This document shows positions 25,233-33,718 of a stretch of 48,158 nucleotides of DNA, in pieces; within the stretch, counting starts at the first letter, position 1; each line of letters opens with the position of its first letter. The translations under genes were made by a program, and so were the position numbers. The stretch comes from a virus: the IMG/VR virus record IMGVR_UViG_3300021963_000202, positions 1 to 48,158 of that record, one strand, 5' to 3'. The notes under the pieces are model-generated. The model saw only the letters and a list, made by a program, of their open reading frames with translations. It made no database searches and had not been told where the DNA came from.

Positions 25233-27926
25233 TTAAATGAACATCAGTAACATATTGCCGCCAGCCGCAGAAAAAACCCAACCCGTGTTGTTTCCTGCAT
25301 CGACGTTACCATTTGATGTGAATGCGTTCCACACCGCGCCGCCCGTTGCAACACTGTCTTGAATCGACAGGTACTGGGCGTCGACTGTGCCGGAAGCCTT
25401 TGACAACGTGAACTGAAACCCGGCAGCCTCACTGCTTATAGTGATTAGATTTCCGGCCGTGCCCGATAGGCCAAAGTTGGACACGGTTTGGGTCAAGCCG
25501 CTTTCAAAAATCACCGTAGCAGGTTGGACGCTGTTGGTGATGTTGTTAAAAGTGTTTGTCCCATAAATATAGAAGTCACCTGTTCCTCCTACATTGACGT
25601 TGTAGTATGTCCTGTTACCGGCAAAAAACTCTTTGACACCAACATAAGTCAGGTTGATGGTTGATGTGCCTGCGTTGAAAGTCAAACTTGCGTTTGTTGC
25701 AACCCAACTGGTAGTCGCGTCCCCGCCGGTTATTGTCCAAGTGCTTGACCCCAAACTCAAAGAACAAGCACTGCCTGAGTTTGATAAAAAATTAAATGCC
25801 GTTACATTATAATTTGAGGGGTTTGCCAGCGTTCCTTGTGAGAGAACCAAAGCGCCGCTAGACACAAGCGCATCAGCAAGCGTTACAGTAATTGCAGCGC
25901 CGTTGATTGTTAAGGCATTAATCGTCTGGCCACTGCTTGTGATGGTTCCAGATGCAAGAAATGTGGGCGCAACAAGTCCGTAGGAGCCTCCTGACGCAAG
26001 TGTCAAATTCCCCGCTATCTTTATATTGACTAAGGCTACTAGGGCCGTGACAGCGCAGGAGCTACCGGTAAAATCAAGGTTCTTAAAAATACTTACATCG
26101 CTAAAAGTCAGCGTCGAAGAGCCAGCGTTGACTGTCAAATTTGGGGCGTTTGAAGTTGTGCCTCCCGAAGTCCCAAAAACCATTGAGGCGGTTGCTGCCA
26201 TGTTTCTGGTAAAGCCGCCCGTTCCTGTCCAAGTAAAGCCAATAGCGTTTAACATCGACAGCACAGCCGTATTGGCGGTGGCACTGGTCAACGCAATGTT
26301 GCCAGAGCCAAAAGAAATTGCGCGAGTGTTACTGTTATTGGAGGAAAAACTCCCGGTGCTTAAATTAAATCCTGCAAGGTTAATTGTGCCCGCCGAAAGG
26401 GTAAACGTATTTGTTGTGCCCAACGTCATTGCATCGGCAAGGGTTACAGTATTGGACGCTGCGTTGATCGTTACATTGCCAATTGTTTTGCCTGCACTTG
26501 TGACAGTTCCAGATGCGCGGAAGCTCGGAGCAACGCCTGTATATGTTCCACCTGATGCAAGGGTCAAGTTGCCAGCAGCATTGTAGGTTGCATTAACTAA
26601 ACAAGTGCTTCCAGTAAGGTCAACATTTTTTAAATAACTGTTGGTTGTAATAGTCAAATCTGACGCGCCGCCGTTGACAGTCAAATTAGGGGCATTTGAA
26701 ACAGTGCCGCCAGTAGTGCCAAACGTAACAGTAGCGGTTGCTGCCATATTTCTGGTAAATCCACCGGTTCCTGTCCAAGTAAAGTTTGTGGCGGTTGGCA
26801 TCGCCAATATAGTTGATGCTGGAACTGTAATAGTCAGCGCAATGTTGCCTGAACCAAATGAAATTGCCCGCGTATTTGTATTACTAGAGGAAAAAATACC
26901 TGTGCTTAATGTGTTGTTGTTTAAATTAAGTGTTCCTTGGGTAAGCGTAAATGTGCTGTTTACAGTTAACGCATCCCCTAGGGTAACTGTAATTCCAGAA
27001 CCACTAACGCCACAATTACTTAAAGCTTTTCCTAAACTAGTAAAAGTTGTTGAAGCAACAAATGTTGGCCCAAAACTTGTATATGTACCAGTTGTTGAAA
27101 GAGTTAAATCTCCAGCAATATTTGCAGTTGGGCTTCCACCAGAAACAGAACAAGAACTTCCAGTAAAGTTTAAATTTTTAAACCAACTAGTGGCAGTAAT
27201 TGTCAACAAAGACGATCCACCGTTTACCGTTAGATTGGGGGCGTTTGACGAGGTGCCGCCCGTAGTTCCAAATACAATTGTGGCGGTTGCCGCCATGTTG
27301 CGCGTGAACCCGCCTGTCCCCGTCCAAGAAAAGTTGGTAACGGTTGCCATCGACAACACGGTCGTTGCGGCTGTAGTGCTTGTCAGCGCAATGTTGCCAG
27401 AGCCAAAGGTAATGGCGCGAGTGGATGACCCTGAAGAACTAAAAATCCCAGTGCTTAAAGTGAAATTGGCAAGCGCAAGAGTACCGGCAGTTAGAGTTGT
27501 GGTACATATGGATGACACAGTTAGCGCATCTGCAAGCGTGACGGTAATACCCGCACCATTAACGGTAATGCCGCATAGCGTTTTTCCTGCGCTCGTCAGC
27601 GTTGCAGTGGCGATAAATATAATGGCGGGGCTAATACCGGTTGTAGTAAACGTCATCCCCGAGGAGAAAGTTGCGCTCCCAGAAAGAGTAAGATTGGCAG
27701 AACTGCTTATGTCAAGAGTGCCTATGTATCCGGTACAGTCGATTGATTTTGCAACGCGGGATGCATTAACGGTAACCGTGCCTCCACCCGAGCTTAAGTT
27801 AAAAAATACATCATCAGCGGCAGTGGGGACAGAAGCGCCACCAACTCCCCCTGAAGTAGCTGACCAGTTGGCGGTATTTGCGCCAGACCAACTTCCTGAG
27901 CCACCAATCCAATACCTATTAGCCAT
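25233..27926 (-). CDS. Repeat-rich adhesin/tail fibre protein
   Basis: An 897-aa Ser/Thr/Gly/Asn-rich protein with almost no charge, built from beta-strand repeats. Its N terminus MANRYWIGGSGSWSGANTAN is typical of phage and bacterial surface proteins of this kind. Three long repeats of about 182 aa share FGSGNIALT, WTGTGGFTRNMAATA and SNAPNLTVN. The C-terminal part departs from the repeat. Likely a beta-solenoid fibre or tailspike that contacts the host surface. The ribosome site GGAG lies inside the end of the upstream 55-aa gene. Base composition in the middle repeat is clearly AT-richer than in the rest of the window. Confidence 0.8.
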   Translation of the reverse strand: MANRYWIGGSGSWSGANTANWSATSGGVGGASVPTAADDVFFNLSSGGGTVTVNASRVAKSIDCTGYIGTLDISSSANLTLSGSATFSSGMTFTTTGISPAIIFIATATLTSAGKTLCGITVNGAGITVTLADALTVSSICTTTLTAGTLALANFTLSTGIFSSSGSSTRAITFGSGNIALTSTTAATTVLSMATVTNFSWTGTGGFTRNMAATATIVFGTTGGTSSNAPNLTVNGGSSLLTITATSWFKNLNFTGSSCSVSGGSPTANIAGDLTLSTTGTYTSFGPTFVASTTFTSLGKALSNCGVSGSGITVTLGDALTVNSTFTLTQGTLNLNNNTLSTGIFSSSNTNTRAISFGSGNIALTITVPASTILAMPTATNFTWTGTGGFTRNMAATATVTFGTTGGTVSNAPNLTVNGGASDLTITTNSYLKNVDLTGSTCLVNATYNAAGNLTLASGGTYTGVAPSFRASGTVTSAGKTIGNVTINAASNTVTLADAMTLGTTNTFTLSAGTINLAGFNLSTGSFSSNNSNTRAISFGSGNIALTSATANTAVLSMLNAIGFTWTGTGGFTRNMAATASMVFGTSGGTTSNAPNLTVNAGSSTLTFSDVSIFKNLDFTGSSCAVTALVALVNIKIAGNLTLASGGSYGLVAPTFLASGTITSSGQTINALTINGAAITVTLADALVSSGALVLSQGTLANPSNYNVTAFNFLSNSGSACSLSLGSSTWTITGGDATTSWVATNASLTFNAGTSTINLTYVGVKEFFAGNRTYYNVNVGGTGDFYIYGTNTFNNITNSVQPATVIFESGLTQTVSNFGLSGTAGNLITISSEAAGFQFTLSKASGTVDAQYLSIQDSVATGGAVWNAFTSNGNVDAGNNTGWVFSAAGGNMLLMFI
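25818..27465 (-). repeat. Three long repeats of about 546-549 bp
   Basis: The codons for GFTRNMAATA recur near 26188, 26734 and 27283, giving periods of 546 and 549 bp. Copies are alike in protein but diverged in DNA, especially the middle one. Boundaries are approximate. Confidence 0.85.
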
Positions 27927-27929
27927 GCT

Positions 27930-28097
27930 TTACTCCTGCGGAGCTTCGATGACAGGATTAACCACGGCAAGCCAGTTGGTCAAGCGCTCTTGCTTCATGA
28001 CCTCCAGTTGCTCATCAGTCAGGCCGTGGTCATCAGGCAGGTTCAGTGCGTCACAAAACGAGCCAAACGGAGTATCGAATTTGAAGATGATTTGCAT
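27930..28097 (-). CDS. Small protein of 55 residues next to fibre gene
   Basis: A 55-aa open frame fills the gap between two fibre genes. It starts MQIIFKFDTPFGSFCDALNL and ends NPVIEAPQE. It has an AAGGA ribosome site 6 bases before its ATG, and its last codons carry the GGAG site for the next gene. Its acidic middle (LPDDHGLTDEQLEVMKQ) is helical. The compact fit to both neighbours makes it a real gene. The place, directly ahead of a fibre, suggests a fibre chaperone or connector, which is inference. Confidence 0.75.
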   Translation of the reverse strand: MQIIFKFDTPFGSFCDALNLPDDHGLTDEQLEVMKQERLTNWLAVVNPVIEAPQE

Positions 28098-28106
28098 GAT
28101 GCGTCC

Positions 28107-29198
28107 TTATGCTTGCGTGGTGACTGCGATGACATCCCAACGGGTGTTTGCGGCGTTGTAGATGCACCCAACGTAGGTCATCTTGTTTGCTATGGTTGTG
28201 GTGGGAAGCGTCGTTCCTATGACCGTGTATGTGCCACTCCAAGAGATCGTTTGGGGTGTTCCGTTGTCAAGAATGCGAAAGATCAGCTTGTTCCCATCAA
28301 CTGCCGTTCCAATCGGCGCGTTAATGGTCAGGGCAACTGCCTGTGCCGTGAAAGCGTATTGATCAAAGGACGCAATGTCAGGCGTCACCGAAGCAGTCGA
28401 AGTCGTGCTGGACGCACGGGGATCAATTCGTTTGTTTGTGAGCGTGGCGACCCCGTCAATCGTTGCAAATCCACCCGCAGAGTTGGTGTTGTTGCCGAGA
28501 GCAGTCACTACCCCCGTGCCGGTCGTGGTGGTTGCGGGAGCCGCTCCCGCGCCTCCCCCCACAACCAGTGCGCTTGCGGCCAAGGCAGCCGAGCTGGCAA
28601 TAGTGTTGGTGGCGGAAAAGTATGGAACACCCCCGGAGGTCCCTGCAGCAATTCCTGTGCCGCCATTGCCAACAGCCAACGTGCCGCTCACGCCAGTTGA
28701 CAGAGGGAGGCCTGTGCAACTGCCCAAATTGCCTGAGGACGGGGTGCCAAGCACTGGAGTTACAAAAGCGGGGCTCACAAAATAGTCCACCATCTGCACG
28801 ACGTTGGTGCCGTCAACGTAGACATGCATCTTCCGGCCATTGGGCACCGTCACACCTGTGCCGGCGGAGGTCTTGACTGTAATGCTTTGAGACCCTGACG
28901 TGTTGTTTTGGACGATGTACTGCTTCTGAATCGTCGGTACAACCAGTTCCCGCGTGAGCGTTAAGCTGACAGACGAGGTCACGTTCAATACCAGTGCTCG
29001 CGCCGCCTGGGCAGCATTGCTGTCCGTCAACGTGATGGTCAGGTTTGCGTCGGAGCTGTAGTTTGGATTGCCGTATCCGACAATGGCCTGCTCCAGTGCA
29101 GTGCCAAGGTTGGTGTTGGTGACGGTGCCCCAAGTGCCCGAGTTATCACCCGTGGCCATCAGTTCAACTTTAAGGTTGGTGGAGAAGGTACTTGGCAT
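28107..29198 (-). CDS. Tail fibre protein
   Basis: A 363-aa fibre-like protein. It carries the familiar phage-fibre stretch VLGTPSSGNLGSCTGLPLST followed by GVSGTLAVGNGGTG, then TLTNKRIDPRASS and a beta-rich C-terminal domain. The N terminus (MPSTFSTNLKVELMATGDNS) is also typical of aquatic phage fibres and probably attaches to the tail. The ribosome site is AAAGGAAAAA before the ATG. Confidence 0.85.
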   Translation of the reverse strand: MPSTFSTNLKVELMATGDNSGTWGTVTNTNLGTALEQAIVGYGNPNYSSDANLTITLTDSNAAQAARALVLNVTSSVSLTLTRELVVPTIQKQYIVQNNTSGSQSITVKTSAGTGVTVPNGRKMHVYVDGTNVVQMVDYFVSPAFVTPVLGTPSSGNLGSCTGLPLSTGVSGTLAVGNGGTGIAAGTSGGVPYFSATNTIASSAALAASALVVGGGAGAAPATTTTGTGVVTALGNNTNSAGGFATIDGVATLTNKRIDPRASSTTSTASVTPDIASFDQYAFTAQAVALTINAPIGTAVDGNKLIFRILDNGTPQTISWSGTYTVIGTTLPTTTIANKMTYVGCIYNAANTRWDVIAVTTQA

Positions 29199-29207
29199 TT
29201 TTTTCCT

Positions 29208-30311
29208 TTACGTCAGGACTTGAGTCCAAACTACAGTGTTTCCGTCGTTGACAACAACCCAGGCCCCTGACTGTGCATCGTTTACATTTTGCCAGTTGGG
29301 CGTCTGGTTGTCATCAATGACTCCCCACACAAGTGGCGGCCCGATCTGCCCCTGTGCTTGAACGCCGGTAACAAAGACAGAGACCCCGGCTTGAGTGGTG
29401 ATGCTGCCAACCCGGCCGATGGCTTGTGTTCCGGTGACCGCGGCTCCCGCACCCCCGTCGGCAGACGCCTGGCCTACGCTTGCCGCCCCCAAAACACCCG
29501 TCACAGCGACATTGGCGTCCGCTTGGAAGTCAACGGCGCCTGTTTCTCCGATCGCCTCTACGCCAGCGGCAAACACATCGGCATTGGCGGCTACAGAAAC
29601 GTCGCCCAAGGCCACCGTGCCTTCGACACCAACAACCAAAACATCGGTTGCAATTGAAACTGTAACCTGGCCCACAAAGCCGGCAGCTTGCACCCCTGTA
29701 GGTGAGACAGCTACGTCAACCTGAACAGCTACGCTGCCCGAGGTCGCCGTTGCGCTGACCCCGGTCAAAGGGACATTGGCCCCAGCTTGGGCAACGACTG
29801 TGCCCACCGCGCCTGAGGCCTGTAGGCCAACAAGAGAGACCTGGGCCGTCCCTGTGGCTGAGACGCTCCCTACTGCCGAAACAGCAGCTACGCCGGTGAC
29901 GTTTGCGTCCGCTCCGGCGGCGGCATTGGCCTGACCCACCTGGCCCGTGGCGGAGACCCCGGTTATGGGGACGTTGGCACTTCCTGTGATCGTAACAGCC
30001 CCAACCGCGCCCGAGGCCTGGACACCAACAAGGGTAACATCAGCCGCTCCGGTGACTGAAACGCCGCTTATGGCCCCTGAGGCGGACACGCCCGCAGGGG
30101 AGACTTGCGCAGTTCCTGTGACAGCAACCTGGCCGGCCGACCCGCTGGCCGAAACCCCTGTAAGCGTGACGCTTACATCAGAAGTTATTGCAACAGACCC
30201 AACCGCGCCCACCCCGGTGGGCAAGTCGGCAAGACTTTCCCCCCAGGGGTCTTGGCCCCAGCCTACACCAGAGGCATTCCAACCCTGGAAGGCAACGGTT
30301 GCATCTGCCAC
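29208..30311 (-). CDS. 22-residue-repeat structural protein
   Basis: A 367-aa protein. Residues about 35-310 consist of some 13 tandem repeats of 22 aa, each starting GVSASG or a variant and containing two short Val/Ala-rich strands, the pattern of a beta-solenoid. The N terminus has aromatic residues (FQGWNASGVGWGQDPWGES), and the C-terminal cap is Trp-rich (NTVVWTQ). It starts with GTG at 30311 after AGAGG. Likely a rigid fibre or spacer on the virion. Confidence 0.75.
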   Translation of the reverse strand: MADATVAFQGWNASGVGWGQDPWGESLADLPTGVGAVGSVAITSDVSVTLTGVSASGSAGQVAVTGTAQVSPAGVSASGAISGVSVTGAADVTLVGVQASGAVGAVTITGSANVPITGVSATGQVGQANAAAGADANVTGVAAVSAVGSVSATGTAQVSLVGLQASGAVGTVVAQAGANVPLTGVSATATSGSVAVQVDVAVSPTGVQAAGFVGQVTVSIATDVLVVGVEGTVALGDVSVAANADVFAAGVEAIGETGAVDFQADANVAVTGVLGAASVGQASADGGAGAAVTGTQAIGRVGSITTQAGVSVFVTGVQAQGQIGPPLVWGVIDDNQTPNWQNVNDAQSGAWVVVNDGNTVVWTQVLT

Positions 30312-30321
30312 TTACCGCCTC

Positions 30322-30759
30322 TTAGGCGATGCGGATGATTGCGCTCGTTGCGTCGGCGGTCGGGAAGATGATGGTGAAAGTGCCCGTAGTGGACGTTTTT
30401 GCACCGCCAAAATCCAAAATGCAGACCGAGGGATTGCCCGCCGCCGAGTCGTTGTAGATCATCGCGCCATAGGCCGTGATGGTCGCGCCTGTGAACGACA
30501 AGTCCGCAAAGTCCGTAAATGCTGTGGTGCTGGTCGAAGTAGGCGTGACGTTGGTGAGCGCCCCACCCCCGGCCGAATACGTGCCTGATGCTCCAACCTC
30601 ATCAGTCGCGGTATACGCCGTGGTCGCCGCAGTAAAGGAGGCGTTGTTGTTATACAAAGCCAGCTTGAAGGTGCTGCCGGTGCCAGTTGTGAAATTGTGT
30701 ACCGCTTGCATCAGCTCCACCTTAAAGCTGGTGCACATGTAATTGCCTGAAAATGCCAT
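30322..30759 (-). CDS. Small beta-rich structural protein
   Basis: A 145-aa Thr/Ala/Ser-rich protein with a jelly-roll-like strand pattern (FKLALYNNNASFTAATTAYT, GAMIYNDSAAGN). I recall this type in many phage late regions, generally unassigned. Probably a minor virion protein associated with the fibres. The ribosome site AGGAGA is strong. Confidence 0.7.
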   Translation of the reverse strand: MAFSGNYMCTSFKVELMQAVHNFTTGTGSTFKLALYNNNASFTAATTAYTATDEVGASGTYSAGGGALTNVTPTSTSTTAFTDFADLSFTGATITAYGAMIYNDSAAGNPSVCILDFGGAKTSTTGTFTIIFPTADATSAIIRIA

Positions 30760-30761
30760 TT

Positions 30762-31049
30762 TTAATCTCCTAACAAATGAACCAAGTCGGGATGTCCTGC
30801 CTCTCGCAAGCGCATGGCGATTGTCGCTCGGTCCTGTTCAACCGCCTCTTTCAAGTAAAACGCCACCACCTGTCGAACGCTGTCCTTGAACGCCCTTGCC
30901 TGTGCCTGGATTGCAGGATGGGACTGATCCCCCACATGGATGATTTTGTCAGCCGCGCGTTGCGCCAGCTCTTCAACATTCCAGCCACGCATGTGCGTGG
31001 TCTCGACAAAAACGCTTCCGACGTTGACAGGTAGAGGAGCTGTGATCAT
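30762..31049 (-). CDS. Small helical phage protein of unknown function
   Basis: A 95-aa mostly helical protein (VEELAQRAADKIIHV, IQAQARAFKDSVRQVVAFYL). Its start overlaps the stop of the adaptor gene upstream as ATGA, so it is co-translated with the head-tail connector genes. Possibly an assembly factor; no motif defines it. Confidence 0.65.
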   Translation of the reverse strand: MITAPLPVNVGSVFVETTHMRGWNVEELAQRAADKIIHVGDQSHPAIQAQARAFKDSVRQVVAFYLKEAVEQDRATIAMRLREAGHPDLVHLLGD

Positions 31050-31705
31050 GGTCCAGGTGAATCCGATTTAAGTGGAATACGAAGCATCCCGTCACGGTAC
31101 TCATCGCGACGACGACGGCCTTGCTGCTCAGTGCCCAGACCCTGAATTGCCTCTTTGTACGCGCCTCGAAAGTACTGCATCATTTCGGCAGGGCCCTTGG
31201 TGTAGCTGTACGCTTGGATCAAGCAGGCGTACAGCAGCGCTTCCGGTGCGTTATTGCTGACCCAGGTCGTTGGCGTGGCCGAGGAAAGCTGTGGAGGGCG
31301 ATAAATGTACCCGAGCTCTACGCTGTAGCTTTGACTGGGCGTGGGGGCGATGTAGAAGGTGTTTTGGTCCCACACCGAATAGTACTTGGGAGTGCCCTGC
31401 GTGGCACCGTTGGGCCAGTACTCCTTCATAAACGAGGTGTCTCTGAAGTCCAAAAACAGTTGGGCCCCGCTGGCCGGCGTCAAGATCATGTACCGGTGCG
31501 TCAAGAGGTCTGAAGGCGCCGTCAAAAAGCGGTTGCCCTGGGTCATGCTGCCCGTGACCTCAAGTTTGAACACGTCCAGGTCAATGTCACGAAGAATCTG
31601 GTTCTCCGCCATGGTGATGAACGTGTTGATCACCGCCGGGGTGAACACGTTGCTGTTCACCTCGGTGTAATTTCGAATGTTGGTGACAAGTTCGTCGTAG
31701 GTCAT
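31046..31705 (-). CDS. Head-tail adaptor protein
   Basis: A 219-aa protein of the phage adaptor type (resembling the podoviral SU10-like adaptor family). The N-terminal helical domain (MTYDELVTNIRNYTEV, FITMAENQILRDIDLD) is followed by the beta-rich YYSVWDQNTFYIAPTPSQ segment and a C-terminal helical arm with a basic end. It probably docks on the portal and starts the tail. ATGA overlaps link it to both neighbours. Confidence 0.75.
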   Translation of the reverse strand: MTYDELVTNIRNYTEVNSNVFTPAVINTFITMAENQILRDIDLDVFKLEVTGSMTQGNRFLTAPSDLLTHRYMILTPASGAQLFLDFRDTSFMKEYWPNGATQGTPKYYSVWDQNTFYIAPTPSQSYSVELGYIYRPPQLSSATPTTWVSNNAPEALLYACLIQAYSYTKGPAEMMQYFRGAYKEAIQGLGTEQQGRRRRDEYRDGMLRIPLKSDSPGP

Positions 31706-32052
31706 GATATGTTCACCGTCACTGATCCAACAACGCCTTGCGCAATGAGCGCCTGGTCCTGTATGTACGGCTGCATGTTAGTGCCGCCACGGACGCTTCC
31801 AAAGCTCTGGAAGGCCGTAAAGCCCGGTGCCCCCACAAAGACAGACACGGGCTCAATACGGTCCGGCCTGGGCTCTTGCAAGGCAATCGCGTCGCCACGG
31901 TAGCGCAAGGGCTCCAACTGCGGCTCCTTAGGCTCGTAGTCGTCCGGGCAAACCTTGAAGCCGCGCCAGTTCTTGCGCAGGACGTTGTACTCATACCGCT
32001 GTCCGCAGTAGTCGCACAGGCCATACGAGAACTTGCCGCTTGCGTAGGCCAT
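31702..32052 (-). CDS. Structural protein with N-terminal zinc-ribbon-like motif
   Basis: A 116-aa protein. The N terminus has LCDYCGQRYEYN and FKVCPDDYEP, giving C-x2-C...C with an acidic fourth position, probably a metal knuckle. The rest is Pro-rich then beta. It lies between two connector genes and may be a minor head-tail joining protein. Confidence 0.65.
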   Translation of the reverse strand: MAYASGKFSYGLCDYCGQRYEYNVLRKNWRGFKVCPDDYEPKEPQLEPLRYRGDAIALQEPRPDRIEPVSVFVGAPGFTAFQSFGSVRGGTNMQPYIQDQALIAQGVVGSVTVNIS

Positions 32053-32053
32053 G

Positions 32054-32719
32054 TCATACCCCTAGGTCCGGCACAAACTGCACGCTGGCAGTGTCTCGAT
32101 CTTCCATCGCAGCGCGTTGGAAGTCCTCGTCGTAGATTGCCTTGAGCGCAGAAGCGCGGTCAGCGGCAAACTTGAGGGACAGGTAGTAGGCCAGGCCTGA
32201 TGCCAGGCATGGGAGAAACCGGAAATTAACGTCGGCAGTGTTGGTGTAGTCGCCAGCATCCTGGATGCGGCGGATGCGGTAGTACACGAAGGTGTAGTTG
32301 CGGTCCGCTGCAGGATAGAAAAACACCTTGGGAATGTTGGTGCGCTGCACGTAAAACTGCGCAGGACGCGCCTGCGTGGTCTTGTCAGGCACATTGAGCC
32401 AGTCCTCGCGGCTGATTCGCTCAATGTAGATGTCCGTCGATGGACTGGTGCTCGGATCACGGATCACGGCCTCCAAGACGTTGACCACAGAAGCGTCCAA
32501 CGCAATCTCGTTGGTGCCCTGTGTCAGCGAATAGGTGGCTTGCTCGATCGTCCACAGGTTGAGCCCCCGATTGGCCCAGTCAAGGAAGAGGAGGTTGAGC
32601 GAGCGGCGCGCGGACGAGAGCTGATAACCGCTCGTCGCGCGCATCCCGCAGCGCTCAAACGCCTCTTCGACCAAGTCGTCAATTGACAGGTCAAACGTGG
32701 TTGTGCCCGAAGTGGCCAT
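32054..32719 (-). CDS. Tail-tubular or connector protein
   Basis: A 221-aa protein. It opens with FDLSIDDLVEEAFERCGMRA, then RSLNLLFLDWANRGLNLW, a pattern I know from connector or tail-tubular-A-like proteins of podoviruses. The C terminus has a long helical arm (KFAADRASALKAIYDEDFQ). With the adaptor at 31046-31705 it would form the neck below the portal. Its ATG directly follows the stop of the gene upstream. Confidence 0.75.
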   Translation of the reverse strand: MATSGTTTFDLSIDDLVEEAFERCGMRATSGYQLSSARRSLNLLFLDWANRGLNLWTIEQATYSLTQGTNEIALDASVVNVLEAVIRDPSTSPSTDIYIERISREDWLNVPDKTTQARPAQFYVQRTNIPKVFFYPAADRNYTFVYYRIRRIQDAGDYTNTADVNFRFLPCLASGLAYYLSLKFAADRASALKAIYDEDFQRAAMEDRDTASVQFVPDLGV

Positions 32720-32959
32720 TTAGCAGGCTGCTCCGCCTTTTTTGTAACCTTTGGCCATCATACCGCCGCCCATCTTGCCAATGGGCTTACCCATGGCCAT
32801 GCGCTTGTGCTCGTTCATGCCACCTTTGTTGGCCGAGCCGCCTTTTTTCATCATGATAGGACCAGTGGTTTTGCTGGTCTCCGAGATCATGCGGTTTTTC
32901 CCGCCGCTCTCGACCGCTCCGCCGCCACGTGTGGCGCAACCCATACCTCTTCCAGCCAT
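32720..32959 (-). CDS. Small Gly/Met/Lys-rich protein with KKGG motifs
   Basis: A 79-aa protein starting MAGRGMGCATRGGGA and containing MMKKGGSANKGG and MAKGYKKGGAAC. It is basic and probably unstructured. It and the next protein share the KKGG motif seen in larger virion proteins. The function is unknown; a packaged DNA-binding or docking peptide is possible. Confidence 0.7.
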   Translation of the reverse strand: MAGRGMGCATRGGGAVESGGKNRMISETSKTTGPIMMKKGGSANKGGMNEHKRMAMGKPIGKMGGGMMAKGYKKGGAAC

Positions 32960-32961
32960 GA

Positions 32962-33207
32962 TCAGGCTCCTTTCTTCATTGCACGGCCCTTGACGTCGGC
33001 CGTTTTACGTTTGACAGCACGGCCCATCTGGTCGGCCATGTCGGAATCTTTCATCATCTTGCCGTCGGGCATCTTGTGCATGCCAACGGCACCACCTTTT
33101 TTCATTTTTCCCACGCCATCGGCCGCAAAAGCAGGCACTTTTTTGCCTCCCTTTTTGACCATCGCCATCTTTGCTTTCATATCCTTACCCAGCCCTTCTG
33201 ATTTCAT
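32962..33207 (-). CDS. Small Met/Lys/Gly-rich protein
   Basis: An 81-aa basic protein (MVKKGGKKVPAFAADGVGKM, then KKGGAVGMHKMPDGKMM). Met makes up roughly one residue in seven. I chose the ATG at 33207, preceded by GAGG; the next ATG at 33180 would remove 9 residues. Its start overlaps the end of the preceding membrane-protein gene. No known domain. Confidence 0.65.
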   Translation of the reverse strand: MKSEGLGKDMKAKMAMVKKGGKKVPAFAADGVGKMKKGGAVGMHKMPDGKMMKDSDMADQMGRAVKRKTADVKGRAMKKGA

Positions 33208-33430
33208 CAAGTTTGACCTCAAGCCGGTTGAATCTTTGATCAACGTGGCTCACGAACTTATCAAAACGGTCGTCGACCTCTTTGCGAGTGACATGCTCCC
33301 TGGCAACCTCCTCGCGAGTCTTGTTCAACAAGATGCCCAGCCGGCCGATTTCGTCGAACTTGCTTTTGAGTAGAAATCCCATGACTGCCACAATCGCGGT
33401 TAGAACCACGTTCCATATCATCATTTCCAC
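33185..33430 (-). CDS. Single-TM coiled-coil protein
   Basis: An 81-aa protein with an N-terminal membrane helix (WNVVLTAIVAVMGFLL) and a charged coiled coil (TREEVAREHVTRKEVDDRF, QRFNRLEVKLDEI). The GTG start at 33430 sits 8 bases after GGAGGT. Its topology is like that of the possible spanin at 24947-25222, but it lies far from the lysis genes. Confidence 0.65.
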   Translation of the reverse strand: MEMMIWNVVLTAIVAVMGFLLKSKFDEIGRLGILLNKTREEVAREHVTRKEVDDRFDKFVSHVDQRFNRLEVKLDEIRRAG

Positions 33431-33433
33431 GGC

Positions 33434-33718
33434 TCAGCACCTCCAACGCTTTCGCGCCTGGCGTAGCCGGCTGTTGGGGTCTTTGGCAGCATCTGGAAAC
33501 TGCTTCATCTGCCCCTCAGAACGAGCACAGTACGAGGCCCGCCGCTTTGCCTCTGCTGGTGACGGGTTTTTGGTCGTCACCGCAGTTTTGAGCTTGCTGC
33601 CTGGATTGGCTTTGCGAAAGGCCTTAACACCCTTTTCGGTCATGCCCGCGCCGGACTTGGTGGCCCGGAAGTTACCGGACTTCACTGAAGTCTTGATGCC
33701 CATGCCTTTGGATGCCAT
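33434..33718 (-). CDS. DUF6321-like basic phage protein
   Basis: A 94-aa basic protein containing GMTEKGVKAFRKANPGSKLK, TAVTT, YCARSEGQM and a terminal RQARKRWRC. This order matches a small family I recall as DUF6321, found in many aquatic phages. Conserved Cys residues (YCAR, WRC) suggest metal or disulfide use. The role is not established. Confidence 0.7.
   Translation of the reverse strand: MASKGMGIKTSVKSGNFRATKSGAGMTEKGVKAFRKANPGSKLKTAVTTKNPSPAEAKRRASYCARSEGQMKQFPDAAKDPNSRLRQARKRWRC

Noticed and set aside
26026-28161. Long plus-strand open frames opposite the adhesin gene (26026-26586 and 26641-28161)
   Set aside because: They mirror the repeats of the minus-strand gene, give a Val/Pro-rich peptide of low complexity, lack ribosome sites and have no neighbours on that strand.
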